NCBI RefSeq assembly: GCF_023276375.1 | Contig: NZ_JALLPK010000004.1 | Location: 248,001 to 312,000 of the forward strand | DNA length: 64,000 nucleotides | Direction: 5' to 3' | From: Halocatena marina | GTDB taxonomy: Archaea; Halobacteriota; Halobacteria; Halobacteriales; Haloarculaceae | Part shown: one piece after another, positions 1 through 8,365 of the stretch | Layout: each line of letters opens with the position of its first letter | Position numbering within the stretch: the first letter of the stretch is position 1 | The notes under the pieces: model-generated | Database searches by the model: none | Seen by the model: the letters and a program-made list of their open reading frames with translations, nothing else | Told to the model about the DNA's origin: nothing | Translations under genes and position numbers: made by a program

Positions 1-162
1 CTCGAACGTGTAGCTTGTCCGTTTCGCGTAGTGCTGGCTAGCTTGGCTACGATCCACGCCCGTTTCGTTGATTGCCTGCACATCTCCGAGTTCGTACAGT
101 TCGACTGATGTGTCGAGCATCGCTCGCTACCGCTTCATTGGAACTTTTGGCATTCTGGCACA
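1..162 (-). pseudogene. Remnant of an IS5-like transposase (partial)
   Basis: Reading leftwards from about 162, one frame gives a stretch resembling the middle of haloarchaeal IS5-type transposases: an MKR-stop-RAMLDTSVELYELGD segment followed by VQAINETGVDRSQASQHYAKRT, which resembles the AIDATGxDR...HYxxRT region around the first catalytic Asp of that family. A TAG (127-129) stands where a Trp is expected, and further stops or frame changes occur upstream, so the copy looks decayed. The gene runs off the left edge. The family call rests on remembered motifs only. Confidence 0.42.
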
Positions 163-692
163 CACTGTCGGGAATCACCCAATCAGCACAACCGACTTTT
201 CTGGACCAATTTACCGAAAATGGATCGCCAGAGACGGCTTTTTTAGGAGCAATACAAGCGTCTCTGTGAAACTGGAGGTCTTGGTTTGTACACCTCAATC
301 CTCTCCTGTCCAGCTCTTATCAGATTTGATATGTATATGAAGATACTAGTATGGCCATACTAGTGACACGCTCCTCAGACTGAGCGAGTCTCTTCCTCTA
401 ATCAATGCCCAGAGGGAGTATCCGGCACAGTGATTGTGACTGTTAGAAGATTGACTTCGCGACCGCCCGTTGAGCGAACACGCGCGGATGTAACAGATAG
501 CATATTAATTCCAATGTAGAACTATAGTATAAAATTGTATCGAATGGATTTTTGACTATGTCAAATTTAGGTAGAGCGGGTAGATACACTGGTTAGATCC
601 TTTGTCTATTTCTACGCACTGACCTACTAGATGGAGTCACGACTGACTAAAGCACATATTCTGCTAGTTCAGCATGGTGGCTGTATCCGGGG
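163..692. other. Non-coding spacer, AT-rich
   Basis: No supportable gene. Short overlapping frames between 163 and 340 show no family features. The only clear structure is the 20-bp palindrome at 345-364. Confidence 0.6.
345..364. repeat. 20-bp perfect palindrome
   Basis: ACTAGTATGGCCATACTAGT equals its own reverse complement. It sits alone in the spacer between the transposase remnant and the M24 peptidase gene. It could be an operator, a cruciform site or an IS-related sequence. Confidence 0.6.
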
Positions 693-1907
693 TTAACAGC
701 GTGTCATTATTGAATCGACGCGCACCTCCGGGGTTGGTGATAGAGGATAGTCTACAACTTTTTCATATCCATCATCAGTGATGACGACGAGATCTTCAAG
801 TCGGACCCCACCGCGCGATGGATCGTATAAGCCTGGTTCAATTGTGACAATGTTACCCTTATTAAGATATCGATCGCCAGAAAAGAAAGGAGGTTCGTGG
901 AGTCGTGTTCCGATACCGTGACCAGTTCCGTGGTAGAGCCCAACGTCGACATCGCCTGTTTCGTAGCCGTGCGATTCTATACTATCACAAATGCGTCGGT
1001 GGACGCTATTTGCCTTGATACCGGGGCCCTCAGCGATGCGTTCAAGACCTGCCTTGAGTGCCTCGGAGACTATTGCGTACACCTCACGTTCCCACTCCTG
1101 AAGGATTCCTGGAACAAAGGTCCGAGTCATGTCACCATAATATCCGCCTGAATCTTGGGGAGCAATATCGATGAGAACCGTCCTATCAGGCCGGATTAGA
1201 TCGTCACCATTGTAATGTAGTTCAGCGCAGGATGGTCCCGATCCAACAACAGTGTTATTGGCATCGGTCACACCGAGCCTTGCGAGGTGAGCGTTTATTT
1301 CTCTCCGTAGCCGGTCGGTAGTTAATGGCTTGCACTTCCATATGAGTTCATTTTCTGAAATTGTCGCGGAGGCGAGGATGCTTTCCGCTCGTGCCATCGC
1401 AGACTCGGTGATGCGCTCAATAGCAGCGATCCGCTTGCGCTCGTTCGGGGTCTTGATTGACCGAGTGGGCCAGAGATTTGATCCAGTCTTAATTTTATAT
1501 TGAGAGTCGGCGAGTTCGTGATAGACGGCGTAGGTCGTGCTGTCCGGAATCAGTATTTGTCGGACATTCCCAACCATGTCGAGAACTTCAAACGCTCTGT
1601 TTACGGCAGATGTTCTTTCTGATCTTTGGAGTTCAATGATCTTGTCTCCGACAAACTCTCGCTGTGCCTGCGCTTCAAAAGAGTCCGGGACACAGAGAAT
1701 CGCTTCATTGTCGGCAAACACGAACGCATAGTCGCGGTCTGGTCCGTTGAACGCGGAGAGATACCTGAGCGTGTCGTCCCTATTGTCGCCGATATGGACA
1801 TACGCTTCTGCCTTGTGTGTCATTAGTTCGTTCGCAAGGTGCTGATAGACATGGGACATTGACTCCGTCTCCACCATATTATGAGTATCGTTAATCTGCT
1901 TGAACAA
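693..1907 (-). CDS. M24 family Xaa-Pro peptidase (aminopeptidase P/prolidase type)
   Basis: Predicted cytoplasmic dinuclear-metal peptidase that removes a residue N-terminal to proline or splits X-Pro dipeptides. An N-terminal creatinase-like domain (about residues 15-160) precedes a pita-bread M24 domain. All five metal ligands can be recognised: two Asp in LIDIAPQDSGGYYGDMTRT, His in GTGHGIGTRLHEPP, and Glu in VTIEPGLY and in VRLEDLVV. The 404-residue length is normal. Internal Met codons at 1877 and 1859 are alternative starts; the TATA-like stretch near 1939-1949 suits the first Met. The upstream spacer carries three GTTCC-type dyads, so it may belong to the IclR regulon proposed here. 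It fits the neighbouring proline-peptide genes. Confidence 0.85.
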   Translation of the reverse strand: MFKQINDTHNMVETESMSHVYQHLANELMTHKAEAYVHIGDNRDDTLRYLSAFNGPDRDYAFVFADNEAILCVPDSFEAQAQREFVGDKIIELQRSERTSAVNRAFEVLDMVGNVRQILIPDSTTYAVYHELADSQYKIKTGSNLWPTRSIKTPNERKRIAAIERITESAMARAESILASATISENELIWKCKPLTTDRLRREINAHLARLGVTDANNTVVGSGPSCAELHYNGDDLIRPDRTVLIDIAPQDSGGYYGDMTRTFVPGILQEWEREVYAIVSEALKAGLERIAEGPGIKANSVHRRICDSIESHGYETGDVDVGLYHGTGHGIGTRLHEPPFFSGDRYLNKGNIVTIEPGLYDPSRGGVRLEDLVVITDDGYEKVVDYPLSPTPEVRVDSIMTRC

Positions 1908-2079
1908 GAACCTATTGATGAAATCTTGTGCTTTTGTACTATTTATAGCATATTATGTGGTATTTGGTGTTCTTTAGCTATCTCTAAGCTCTATTGGGAA
2001 TAATAGACTTCTCACTACCGCAGTAAGAAGTCGATATTTAGCGTACGAGTATTTCCAATACTATAGATCAGTTGAAACT

Positions 2080-2096
2080 GTTCCTCAAAACGGAAC
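2080..2096. promoter_or_regulatory. GTTCC-N7-GGAAC dyad, copy 1
   Basis: GTTCCTCAAAACGGAAC has perfect 5-bp arms and a 7-nt spacer, extended by T/A on each side. It lies about 170 nt before the M24 peptidase start. Confidence 0.6.
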
Positions 2097-2253
2097 ACTC
2101 TCCTGATGAAATATTACGTGTGAGGTTGGATACTACATATGGAATTTTTATCACACCCACTCAATAGAATACATATAGATTTACTGTCCTACAAAGTGAT
2201 TCTGCTGACTAATTAACCTGTGTGGGGGAATAACCGGTAGTGCGAGCTCGTTA

Positions 2254-2273
2254 TTACAAGCGTACGTTTGTAA
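2254..2273. promoter_or_regulatory. TTACA...TGTAA dyad, copy 1
   Basis: TTACAAGCGTACGTTTGTAA is a 20-bp palindrome with a single mismatched pair. The second half, GTACGTTTGTAA, recurs exactly at 21193-21204, and both copies are preceded by AGCTCGTTA. Confidence 0.5.
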
Positions 2274-2330
2274 GGGCATACTATGATGTTCTCTAACAAC
2301 ATCCGACAGAGAGTTCTTTGTACATTTCCC

Positions 2331-2347
2331 GTTCCTGAGAACGGAAC
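2331..2347. promoter_or_regulatory. GTTCC-N7-GGAAC dyad, copy 2
   Basis: GTTCCTGAGAACGGAAC has perfect arms and a 7-nt spacer. It is in the spacer between the proline dehydrogenase and M24 peptidase genes. Confidence 0.6.
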
Positions 2348-2452
2348 AAGTGAGCGTTCTTTTTAGACTCTTGACGCATCAGCTGATGATCCGAGACGAT
2401 AAACCGGCACTCCATATTGTGAGTGTATACGCTGCCTTATTCTGGTATTGTT

Positions 2453-2469
2453 GTTCCGCTCTCAAGAAC
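2453..2469. promoter_or_regulatory. GTTCC-N7-AGAAC dyad, copy 3
   Basis: GTTCCGCTCTCAAGAAC has one arm mismatch (AGAAC for GGAAC) and the same 7-nt spacer as the other copies. Confidence 0.5.
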
Positions 2470-2577
2470 AGGTTAATGGATAGAGGCTAATAGCAACATT
2501 CCATACTTTCGTACCATCTATATTCCATTTCACGGACCTAACTCTCTAGTGAGTGAGATATTCAGATAACAACTGAC

Positions 2578-3414
2578 TTAGCGTCCGAGGACCGCACGTG
2601 CGGCGAATAGTAAATTCTCTTTGCGTTCCGTCAAGCGACGATAGAAGTACGAGGGCCACTTCGAGCCGTAGGGGACATATTGCCATGTGTCGTAGGTCTT
2701 TGCGAGATTTCGCTGAGCATCTTCACGAACGCCCATGAGCATCTGGTACTCGAAGTCAGTATTATACTCCATATGAAGATCAGTTGCAAGTGAGATCATT
2801 TGAGGATCGTGACTACCAACAGCGATGCCGTTGTCGAACTCGCAGAACATCAATTCAAGGAGTTCTCGGTACTGCTCGTTCACGTATGCTTTGTCTGTGT
2901 ATGCTATCGACGCTGGCTCGTTGTAGGCACCCTTAACGAGTCGAACTTTCACCGGGACATCAGCCAGACGCTGCAGATCATCCCTGGTTCGTTTCAGATT
3001 CGCCTGTACACAGACTCCAATACAGTTGTCCTGCATACCTGCAACCGACTCAACGGCATCAAGCGTTATATCCGTCGTTGTATGGTCTTCCATATCAACC
3101 CACAAAAATACATCTTGGGTAGTAGCCTTGTTCGTGATTCGATGAAGATTGTCGACAAAGACTGATGGTTCTACGTCGATACCGATCTGTGACGGTTTAA
3201 CTGAGACACACGCATCAAGGTCAGTGTCGGCAATATCATGAATAAGTTCAACGTAAGCATCGACATCCTCATCGGCAGATGGACGTTCATCGTAGTGTTC
3301 TCCAAGAAGATTTAGAATAGCACCGAGTCCATCTCTATTTATATTACGGGTATATTCGAATGCGTCTGTTGTGGACGTTCCTGCAATAAATCTACTGGCT
3401 ATTGGTGGTATCAT
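2578..3414 (-). CDS. Proline dehydrogenase (monofunctional, FAD)
   Basis: Predicted to oxidise L-proline to 1-pyrroline-5-carboxylate, the first step of proline use. The 278-residue TIM-barrel protein shows the family landmarks in order: VKVRLVKGAYNEP (about residue 161), GSHD (about 202), FEYQMLMGVRED (about 224) and the C-terminal substrate-binding signature YVPYGSKWPSYFYRRLTER. It is slightly shorter than the usual ~300 residues and has no fused P5C dehydrogenase; that partner is probably the gene at 31005. It lies 57 bp downstream of the first ABC importer's last gene on the same strand, so co-transcription is likely. Confidence 0.9.
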   Translation of the reverse strand: MIPPIASRFIAGTSTTDAFEYTRNINRDGLGAILNLLGEHYDERPSADEDVDAYVELIHDIADTDLDACVSVKPSQIGIDVEPSVFVDNLHRITNKATTQDVFLWVDMEDHTTTDITLDAVESVAGMQDNCIGVCVQANLKRTRDDLQRLADVPVKVRLVKGAYNEPASIAYTDKAYVNEQYRELLELMFCEFDNGIAVGSHDPQMISLATDLHMEYNTDFEYQMLMGVREDAQRNLAKTYDTWQYVPYGSKWPSYFYRRLTERKENLLFAARAVLGR

Positions 3415-3471
3415 CGCGTGTGTGTTGCTATTCAGGTTCGTTAAGATAAATATTCACAATCTAATCCATAG

Positions 3472-4476
3472 TTAGTCGTGAAGGTGACAGGCACACCTGT
3501 GATTCGGTTTGATCTTGTCAGATTCTGGAGTTTTCGTCTCACAGATGTCGCCGATATACTTCGGACAACGAGTGTGGAAGCGACATCCTGATGGTGGCGA
3601 TTCGGGACTGGGAACATCTCCTTTTAGTATGATCCGATCCTCGCTCGACTGGGTAGCTGCTCGTGGGACAGCCGAAAGCAATGATTGTGTATAGGGATGT
3701 TGTGGATCGGAGAACAGACTTTCAGTCGGTGCTACCTCGACCAGCTCGCCAAGATACATCACTGCTACACGGTCGCAAATATGTTTGACGACGCTCAAGT
3801 CATGGCTCACGAATAGATAGGTCAAGTCGTAGGTTTCCTGCAAATCATCCATGAGGTTTAGAATCTTCGCCTGCACGCTCACATCGAGTGCACTCGTTGG
3901 TTCGTCTGCAACCACGAGCTTCGGGTTCACACTCAGTGCGCGGGCGATAGCAATACGCTGCTGTTGTCCACCGGAGAACTCGTGTGGTGTTCGACGAAGG
4001 TGACTTTTGTTCAGGCCAACCTCTTCTATGAGATCTAACGTTCTCGACTTACGTTTCTCTCGCGACCAGTCTGTCAGCGATTTCATTGGCTCCTGAATGA
4101 GTTCCGCGACGGTCATTCTCGGATTGAGACAGGAAGCAGGATCTTGAAATACGATCTGAATATTCTGTCGGACACTCCGAAGTTCGGACCGTGATACCGC
4201 TGTAATATCATCGCCGAGAAAGTTAATTCGACCGTCCGTTGGGTCATGTAATCGAAGGATAGTCTTTCCGAGCGTCGATTTTCCACAACCAGACTCACCG
4301 ACAAGGCCGAGCGTCTCGCCGGATTTGAGGCTGAAATTCACTCCATCAACCGCTTTTACGTCTGATATTCTCCGCTTCAGGAGACCACCTGTGACGGGAA
4401 AATACTTCTTTAGATTCTCTACCTTGAGTATGATCTCATCCTCACGTTCGGTATTTTGACAGTCTTGTACGCTCAT
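3472..4476 (-). CDS. dppF: Dipeptide/oligopeptide ABC transporter ATPase (DppF-like), importer 1
   Basis: Cytoplasmic ATPase that energises peptide uptake with its DppD partner. Visible motifs are Walker A GESGCGKST (about residue 60), the signature FSGGQQQRIAIARAL, Walker B VVADEPTSALD and the switch His in VSHDLSV. The C-terminal oligopeptide-ATPase domain has the Cys pattern CRFHTRCP...CACHLHD. The 334-residue length is normal. Its start overlaps the end of dppD by 4 bp, showing tight coupling. It lies just before the proline dehydrogenase gene, which suggests proline-containing peptides as cargo. Confidence 0.9.
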   Translation of the reverse strand: MSVQDCQNTEREDEIILKVENLKKYFPVTGGLLKRRISDVKAVDGVNFSLKSGETLGLVGESGCGKSTLGKTILRLHDPTDGRINFLGDDITAVSRSELRSVRQNIQIVFQDPASCLNPRMTVAELIQEPMKSLTDWSREKRKSRTLDLIEEVGLNKSHLRRTPHEFSGGQQQRIAIARALSVNPKLVVADEPTSALDVSVQAKILNLMDDLQETYDLTYLFVSHDLSVVKHICDRVAVMYLGELVEVAPTESLFSDPQHPYTQSLLSAVPRAATQSSEDRIILKGDVPSPESPPSGCRFHTRCPKYIGDICETKTPESDKIKPNHRCACHLHD

Positions 4477-5525
4477 GCGTCATCTGGTGATTTGTCGATG
4501 TCATCGCTGACGGTCGGTGCGGGAGTTTGCCATGGAGGCGTCGCCTTACTCGTTTCGGTGTAAAGGTGACAGGCCACGTCGTGATCGACACCACAGGAGG
4601 TTAATTTGGGATCGTATTTGTTACACACATCGCCGATATACTGGGGACAGCGAGAAGCGAACCGACACCCCGTTGGTGGATCATGGAGATCTGGAACGAT
4701 TCCATCTATGGTTGGCAGTCGATCTGCGTCCTTCTCTAATGTTGGAATACTCTCAGCGAGTGCCCGACTGTATGGATGAAGTGGGTTCTCGAACAATTGA
4801 TTAATAGAGCAACTCTCGGCGACGGTTCCAGCATACATCACAGCAACTCGGTCCGCAATATCGCTGACGACGCCGAGGTCGTGACTGATAAACAGAACAC
4901 TCATGTCGAACCTATCCTGAAGGTCTTGGAGCAGTTCCATTATCTGCGCCTGTATCGTTACATCAAGTGCAGTTGTCGGCTCGTCGGCAATCAGGAGCTT
5001 CGGTTCAGTGACGAGCGCCATCGCGATAACAACACGCTGGCGCATTCCTCCAGATAGTTCGTTCGGATACTGGTTCATTAACCGATCTGGATCGGCGAGT
5101 CCGCACGCGTCAAGCATCTCAACTGCGCGGCTTCGACCTTCGACCTTCGAGCAATCTGTATGTGCTAACAGCGGTTCCATCAGCTGATGACCAATGGTCA
5201 GGACCGGATTTAACGAGGTCATCGGGTCTTGGTATATCATAGAAAGATCGTTACCACGAATGTGGTCCATCTCTTTCCGCGGGAGGTTGAGCAAGTTCTG
5301 TCCATCGTATTCGATTTTTCCAGCAACTATTTCCGCGGGGGGCGACTGCAGAAGTCCCATTATCGAGAGTGCGGTTACACTTTTACCGCAACCGCTCTCG
5401 CCGATGACTCCGAGTACCTCGTTGTGCCCGATATCCATTGAAATGCCATCCAACGCCTCGACAGTTCCAATCTCTGTGTGAAAGTGCACCTGTAAATCTT
5501 GAATATCGAGTAGTGTGTCAGTCAT
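4473..5525 (-). CDS. dppD: Dipeptide/oligopeptide ABC transporter ATPase (DppD-like), importer 1
   Basis: ATPase subunit of the peptide importer. It shows Walker A GESGCGKSVTALSIMG, the signature LSGGMRQRVVIAMAL, Walker B LIADEPTTALD and the H-loop FISHDLGVV, followed by the C-terminal CRFASRCPQYIGDVC...VACHLY domain with conserved cysteines. I place the start at the Met beginning MTDTLLDIQDLQV (5525), one base after the dppC stop; a longer frame to 5582 would overlap dppC and lacks family support. About 350 residues, typical. It belongs to the SBP-B-C-D-F block, interrupted by an antisense aldolase gene. Confidence 0.9.
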   Translation of the reverse strand: MTDTLLDIQDLQVHFHTEIGTVEALDGISMDIGHNEVLGVIGESGCGKSVTALSIMGLLQSPPAEIVAGKIEYDGQNLLNLPRKEMDHIRGNDLSMIYQDPMTSLNPVLTIGHQLMEPLLAHTDCSKVEGRSRAVEMLDACGLADPDRLMNQYPNELSGGMRQRVVIAMALVTEPKLLIADEPTTALDVTIQAQIMELLQDLQDRFDMSVLFISHDLGVVSDIADRVAVMYAGTVAESCSINQLFENPLHPYSRALAESIPTLEKDADRLPTIDGIVPDLHDPPTGCRFASRCPQYIGDVCNKYDPKLTSCGVDHDVACHLYTETSKATPPWQTPAPTVSDDIDKSPDDA

Positions 5526-5526
5526 A

Positions 5527-6432
5527 TCAATTTCTCGCTTGCTTTGGATCGAGCGCGTCACGCAGCCCGTCTCCGAAGGCATTGAAGCCGATGACCGTAA
5601 ACATAATTGCTAATCCTGGGAACGTGGCGATCCACCACGCACTGTCGATGTCTCCGCGTCCCGCGGAAATGAGTGCTCCCCACTCGGGTTTCGGGGGTTG
5701 GACACCCATCCCAAGAAATGAGAGCGCAGCACTCCAGAGAACGACTGTCGGGATCGTAAGCGTCGCGTAAACGATGATGCTCGACGCAGCGTTCGGTAAG
5801 AGATACCGAAGTATTACTCTGATATCACTCACGCCCGCAGCATGTGCCGCATCGATATATTCCTCTTCCATGATGCTCTTTACGTCTCCACGAACCAACC
5901 GCGCGAACCCGCGCCAGCCGACGAGGCTGACAGCAATAACAAGTGGGAGAAGCCCCCCACCGAGCGTTCCTGCGATGGCGAGCGCGAGAACTATCGCTGG
6001 TATTGAGAGACTGATATCAACAAGTCGCATAATGAACGACTCGACATATCCCCCGTAGTATCCTGCGATGAGTCCGAGTGAAATACCAATGAGCATCTGT
6101 ATTCCGACGATGACAACGCCGAGGAAGACGGTGTACTGGGAACCGTAGACGACGCGTGAGAAGACATCTCGTCCATATGCGTCAGTCCCAAAGGGATGTT
6201 CAAGACTCGGTGGCTGTTTTAGCGCGTCGTAGTGCTGTGCACTCGGGGAATTTGGTGCGATAAAGGGAGCGAACAGAGCAACGATGATAAGAAGTACTAC
6301 AATGCACATGCCGAAAATGGCGAATCGATTCTGTCCGAGACGTCGGAGAATGACTCTCCAACGGGCGTCAACGCCTAATTCCGTGGAACCTGACCCCGTA
6401 CTGTCAGAGGAGTGGCTACGTCCAGTGGCCAT
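5527..6432 (-). CDS. dppC: Dipeptide/oligopeptide ABC transporter permease (DppC-like), importer 1
   Basis: Inner permease subunit with about six membrane segments. It has the N-terminal DppC-type segment (FAIFGMCIVVLLIIVALFAP), the HPFGTDAYGRDVFSRVVYGS motif and the EAA loop EEEYIDAAHAAGVSDIRVILRYLLPN that contacts the ATPases; it ends FNAFGDGLRDALDPK as in the family. The start is ATG at 6432; a GTG lies one codon upstream. It is separated from dppB (7398-8339) by the oppositely oriented gene at 6556-7338, so dppC-D-F probably has its own promoter. Confidence 0.9.
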   Translation of the reverse strand: MATGRSHSSDSTGSGSTELGVDARWRVILRRLGQNRFAIFGMCIVVLLIIVALFAPFIAPNSPSAQHYDALKQPPSLEHPFGTDAYGRDVFSRVVYGSQYTVFLGVVIVGIQMLIGISLGLIAGYYGGYVESFIMRLVDISLSIPAIVLALAIAGTLGGGLLPLVIAVSLVGWRGFARLVRGDVKSIMEEEYIDAAHAAGVSDIRVILRYLLPNAASSIIVYATLTIPTVVLWSAALSFLGMGVQPPKPEWGALISAGRGDIDSAWWIATFPGLAIMFTVIGFNAFGDGLRDALDPKQARN

Positions 6433-6555
6433 CACGTCCTACATAGCAAGTATCTATTGTTAAGGTTTCGCACTCGAACGTGTATATTATACAACTTATT
6501 TCGTAGATGCTACCGGAGCCAAATAGGTTAAGAGTGAATGAAACTGATGGGTCAT

Positions 6556-7338
6556 ATGGACATAGGTGTAGAAACTCGTCTGAACCGTCTTGCGACAAAT
6601 GGCCGAATGGTTAATATCCCAATGGATCACGGTATCACCCTCGGAGCCACAGCAGGACTCCGTGACATTGAATCTACGATAGACGCCGTGACACGCGGAG
6701 GGGCTGACAGCATCCTAACACAGAAAGGACTCGCAAGTCGAGTCCACCCAAATAAGAACGGAGCAGGGTACGTGATTCACCTGAACGCTTCTACTCTTCT
6801 CGGTCCCGACGCGAACGATAAGCGTCGGACAGGGATGGTCAAGGAAGCGATCCGCGCGGGTGCCGACGCGGTCTCCTACCACATGAATGTCGGGAGCAAT
6901 CATGAACCGGAGCAACTCGCAGACTTGGCAGAAGTGACCCGTGTGGCTTCCGAGTTCGGTATTCCCGTGCTCGCGATGACGTATGCGCGAGGTCCTAATA
7001 TCGACGAACATGATTCAGATAATCTCGCACACGCAGTCCGTTTAGCAGAGGAAATCGGCGCAGATATCGCAAAAACTGCCTACAGCGGTGACAGTGAGAG
7101 CTACCAGCGAGTCACCGAGGCTGTCCGTATTCCGGTCATTATGGCTGGCGGAAGCCCACAGACGGACCGGCAGATGCTCGAAAACGTCAGCGGAGCGATG
7201 GAGGCGGGCGCTGCTGGCGTTTCTATGGGTCGGTCTGTCTTCCAACATGACGATCCAAGACGGATGACTCGGGCTGTCTCTAGCATCGTCCACGATGCTC
7301 TCAGTGTCGAGGAAGCTCTCGAAATTTCCAAGCTGTAG
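6556..7338 (+). CDS. Class I aldolase, ADTH synthase (aroA') / archaeal Fba family
   Basis: TIM-barrel aldolase of the DhnA/Fba class. The best-known archaeal member makes 2-amino-3,7-dideoxy-D-threo-hept-6-ulosonate for aromatic amino acid synthesis. Visible landmarks are VNIPMDHGITLGA, NKNGAGYVIHLNAST, DAVSYHMNVGSNHEP, a Schiff-base Lys region DIAKTAYSGD (about residue 175) and the phosphate-binding IMAGGSPQTD and AGVSMGRSVFQHDDP. The start is taken at MDIGVETRL; an in-frame ATG at 6538 is possible. It lies antisense between dppB and dppC of importer 1, an unusual place for a biosynthetic enzyme. A catabolic role, such as a keto-acid aldolase for hydroxyproline products, is only speculation. 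Confidence 0.75.
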   Translation: MDIGVETRLNRLATNGRMVNIPMDHGITLGATAGLRDIESTIDAVTRGGADSILTQKGLASRVHPNKNGAGYVIHLNASTLLGPDANDKRRTGMVKEAIRAGADAVSYHMNVGSNHEPEQLADLAEVTRVASEFGIPVLAMTYARGPNIDEHDSDNLAHAVRLAEEIGADIAKTAYSGDSESYQRVTEAVRIPVIMAGGSPQTDRQMLENVSGAMEAGAAGVSMGRSVFQHDDPRRMTRAVSSIVHDALSVEEALEISKL

Positions 7339-7397
7339 ATCGAGCAGTTTGGAACCGACGCTGTTCGATCGCTCAGTAAAATGGCTGTTGTTGTTTT

Positions 7398-8339
7398 TCA
7401 GTCGTAGGAAATTCGCGGATCAAAGTAACTATAAGTGATATCAACCATAAGATTTGAAACGATAACGATGATCGAATAGATAAGGACGGCGCCTTGAATT
7501 ACGGGATAGTTCCGTGCCATAACTGCGTTAACGAGCAATCGACCCATTCCTGGCCACGAGAAGACCGTCTCAATAATAACGGTTCCCGAGAAGATGAGCG
7601 GGATCTGAAGGCCGATAAGTGTGATAATTGGTATCATTGCGTTTTTCATCGCATGCGTGTAGATCACTGCCGCCTCACCGATACCCTTTCCCCGAGCAGT
7701 GCGGATATAGTCTTCGTTGAGTATTTCAAGCATCGACGATCTCGTCATTCGGGTCAAAAGACCGGCTCGACGAGTACCCGTCGCAATCGCTGGAAGTGCA
7801 ATATACGACAACCATGTTGCTGAAAATATTGCGCCATTTAGACCAGATGTCGGGAATACATTGAATCTCACTGAGAAAACGAGGATTAATACCAGACCAA
7901 GCCAGAACGATGGCATTGAGATCCAAAAAATTGCGAACAGCATTGAGAGGTTGTCTGCCCACGTATACTGTTTCACAGCGCTTATGACTCCGAGTGGGAG
8001 AGCAATAACGAGCGTAATGATCATTGCTACTACCGCCAACTCAATCGTTGGGACAATTCGTTCTGCAATTATCGCAGAGACTTCACGTCCGCCACGGATA
8101 GATTCTCCAAAATCTCCATGTAAAATATTACCCACCCACTCGATGTATCTGACGTGTGGTGGTTTATGCAGTCCCATCTGCTGTTCGAGGGCTTGTACTG
8201 CTTCAGGATTAGCATTCGCTCCAAGTGCGATCCGGGCCGGATTACCTGGAGCAATGTAGATGATAGACGAGATGACGATAGTCACCCCAATAAGAACAGG
8301 CACCATTACCAGCAACCGACGGATAACGTATTTATACAT
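7398..8339 (-). CDS. dppB: Dipeptide/oligopeptide ABC transporter permease (DppB-like), importer 1
   Basis: Permease subunit with six predicted membrane helices. It opens with MYKYVIRRLLVMVPVLIGVT, the standard DppB start, then has the periplasmic-type loop with GLHKPPHVRYIEWVGNILHGDFGES. The EAA motif is LNEDYIRTARGKGIGEAAVIYTHAMKN, and it ends VDITYSYFDPRISYD. The 313-residue length is normal. It is 26 bp after the substrate-binding protein gene on the same strand, so the two are probably one transcript. Confidence 0.9.
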   Translation of the reverse strand: MYKYVIRRLLVMVPVLIGVTIVISSIIYIAPGNPARIALGANANPEAVQALEQQMGLHKPPHVRYIEWVGNILHGDFGESIRGGREVSAIIAERIVPTIELAVVAMIITLVIALPLGVISAVKQYTWADNLSMLFAIFWISMPSFWLGLVLILVFSVRFNVFPTSGLNGAIFSATWLSYIALPAIATGTRRAGLLTRMTRSSMLEILNEDYIRTARGKGIGEAAVIYTHAMKNAMIPIITLIGLQIPLIFSGTVIIETVFSWPGMGRLLVNAVMARNYPVIQGAVLIYSIIVIVSNLMVDITYSYFDPRISYD

Positions 8340-8365
8340 TATATTTTAATATATTGAATTTGTGT

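Larger units (their letters stand above)
1908..2577. promoter_or_regulatory. Long regulatory spacer upstream of the M24 peptidase
   Basis: This 670-bp AT-rich region contains no credible ORF. It holds three GTTCC-N7-GGAAC-type dyads (2080, 2331, 2453), one TTACA...TGTAA dyad (2254) and a TATA-like element near 1939-1949 pointing at the peptidase gene. The arrangement resembles the spacer before the second ABC importer (21035-21402). Confidence 0.55.
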
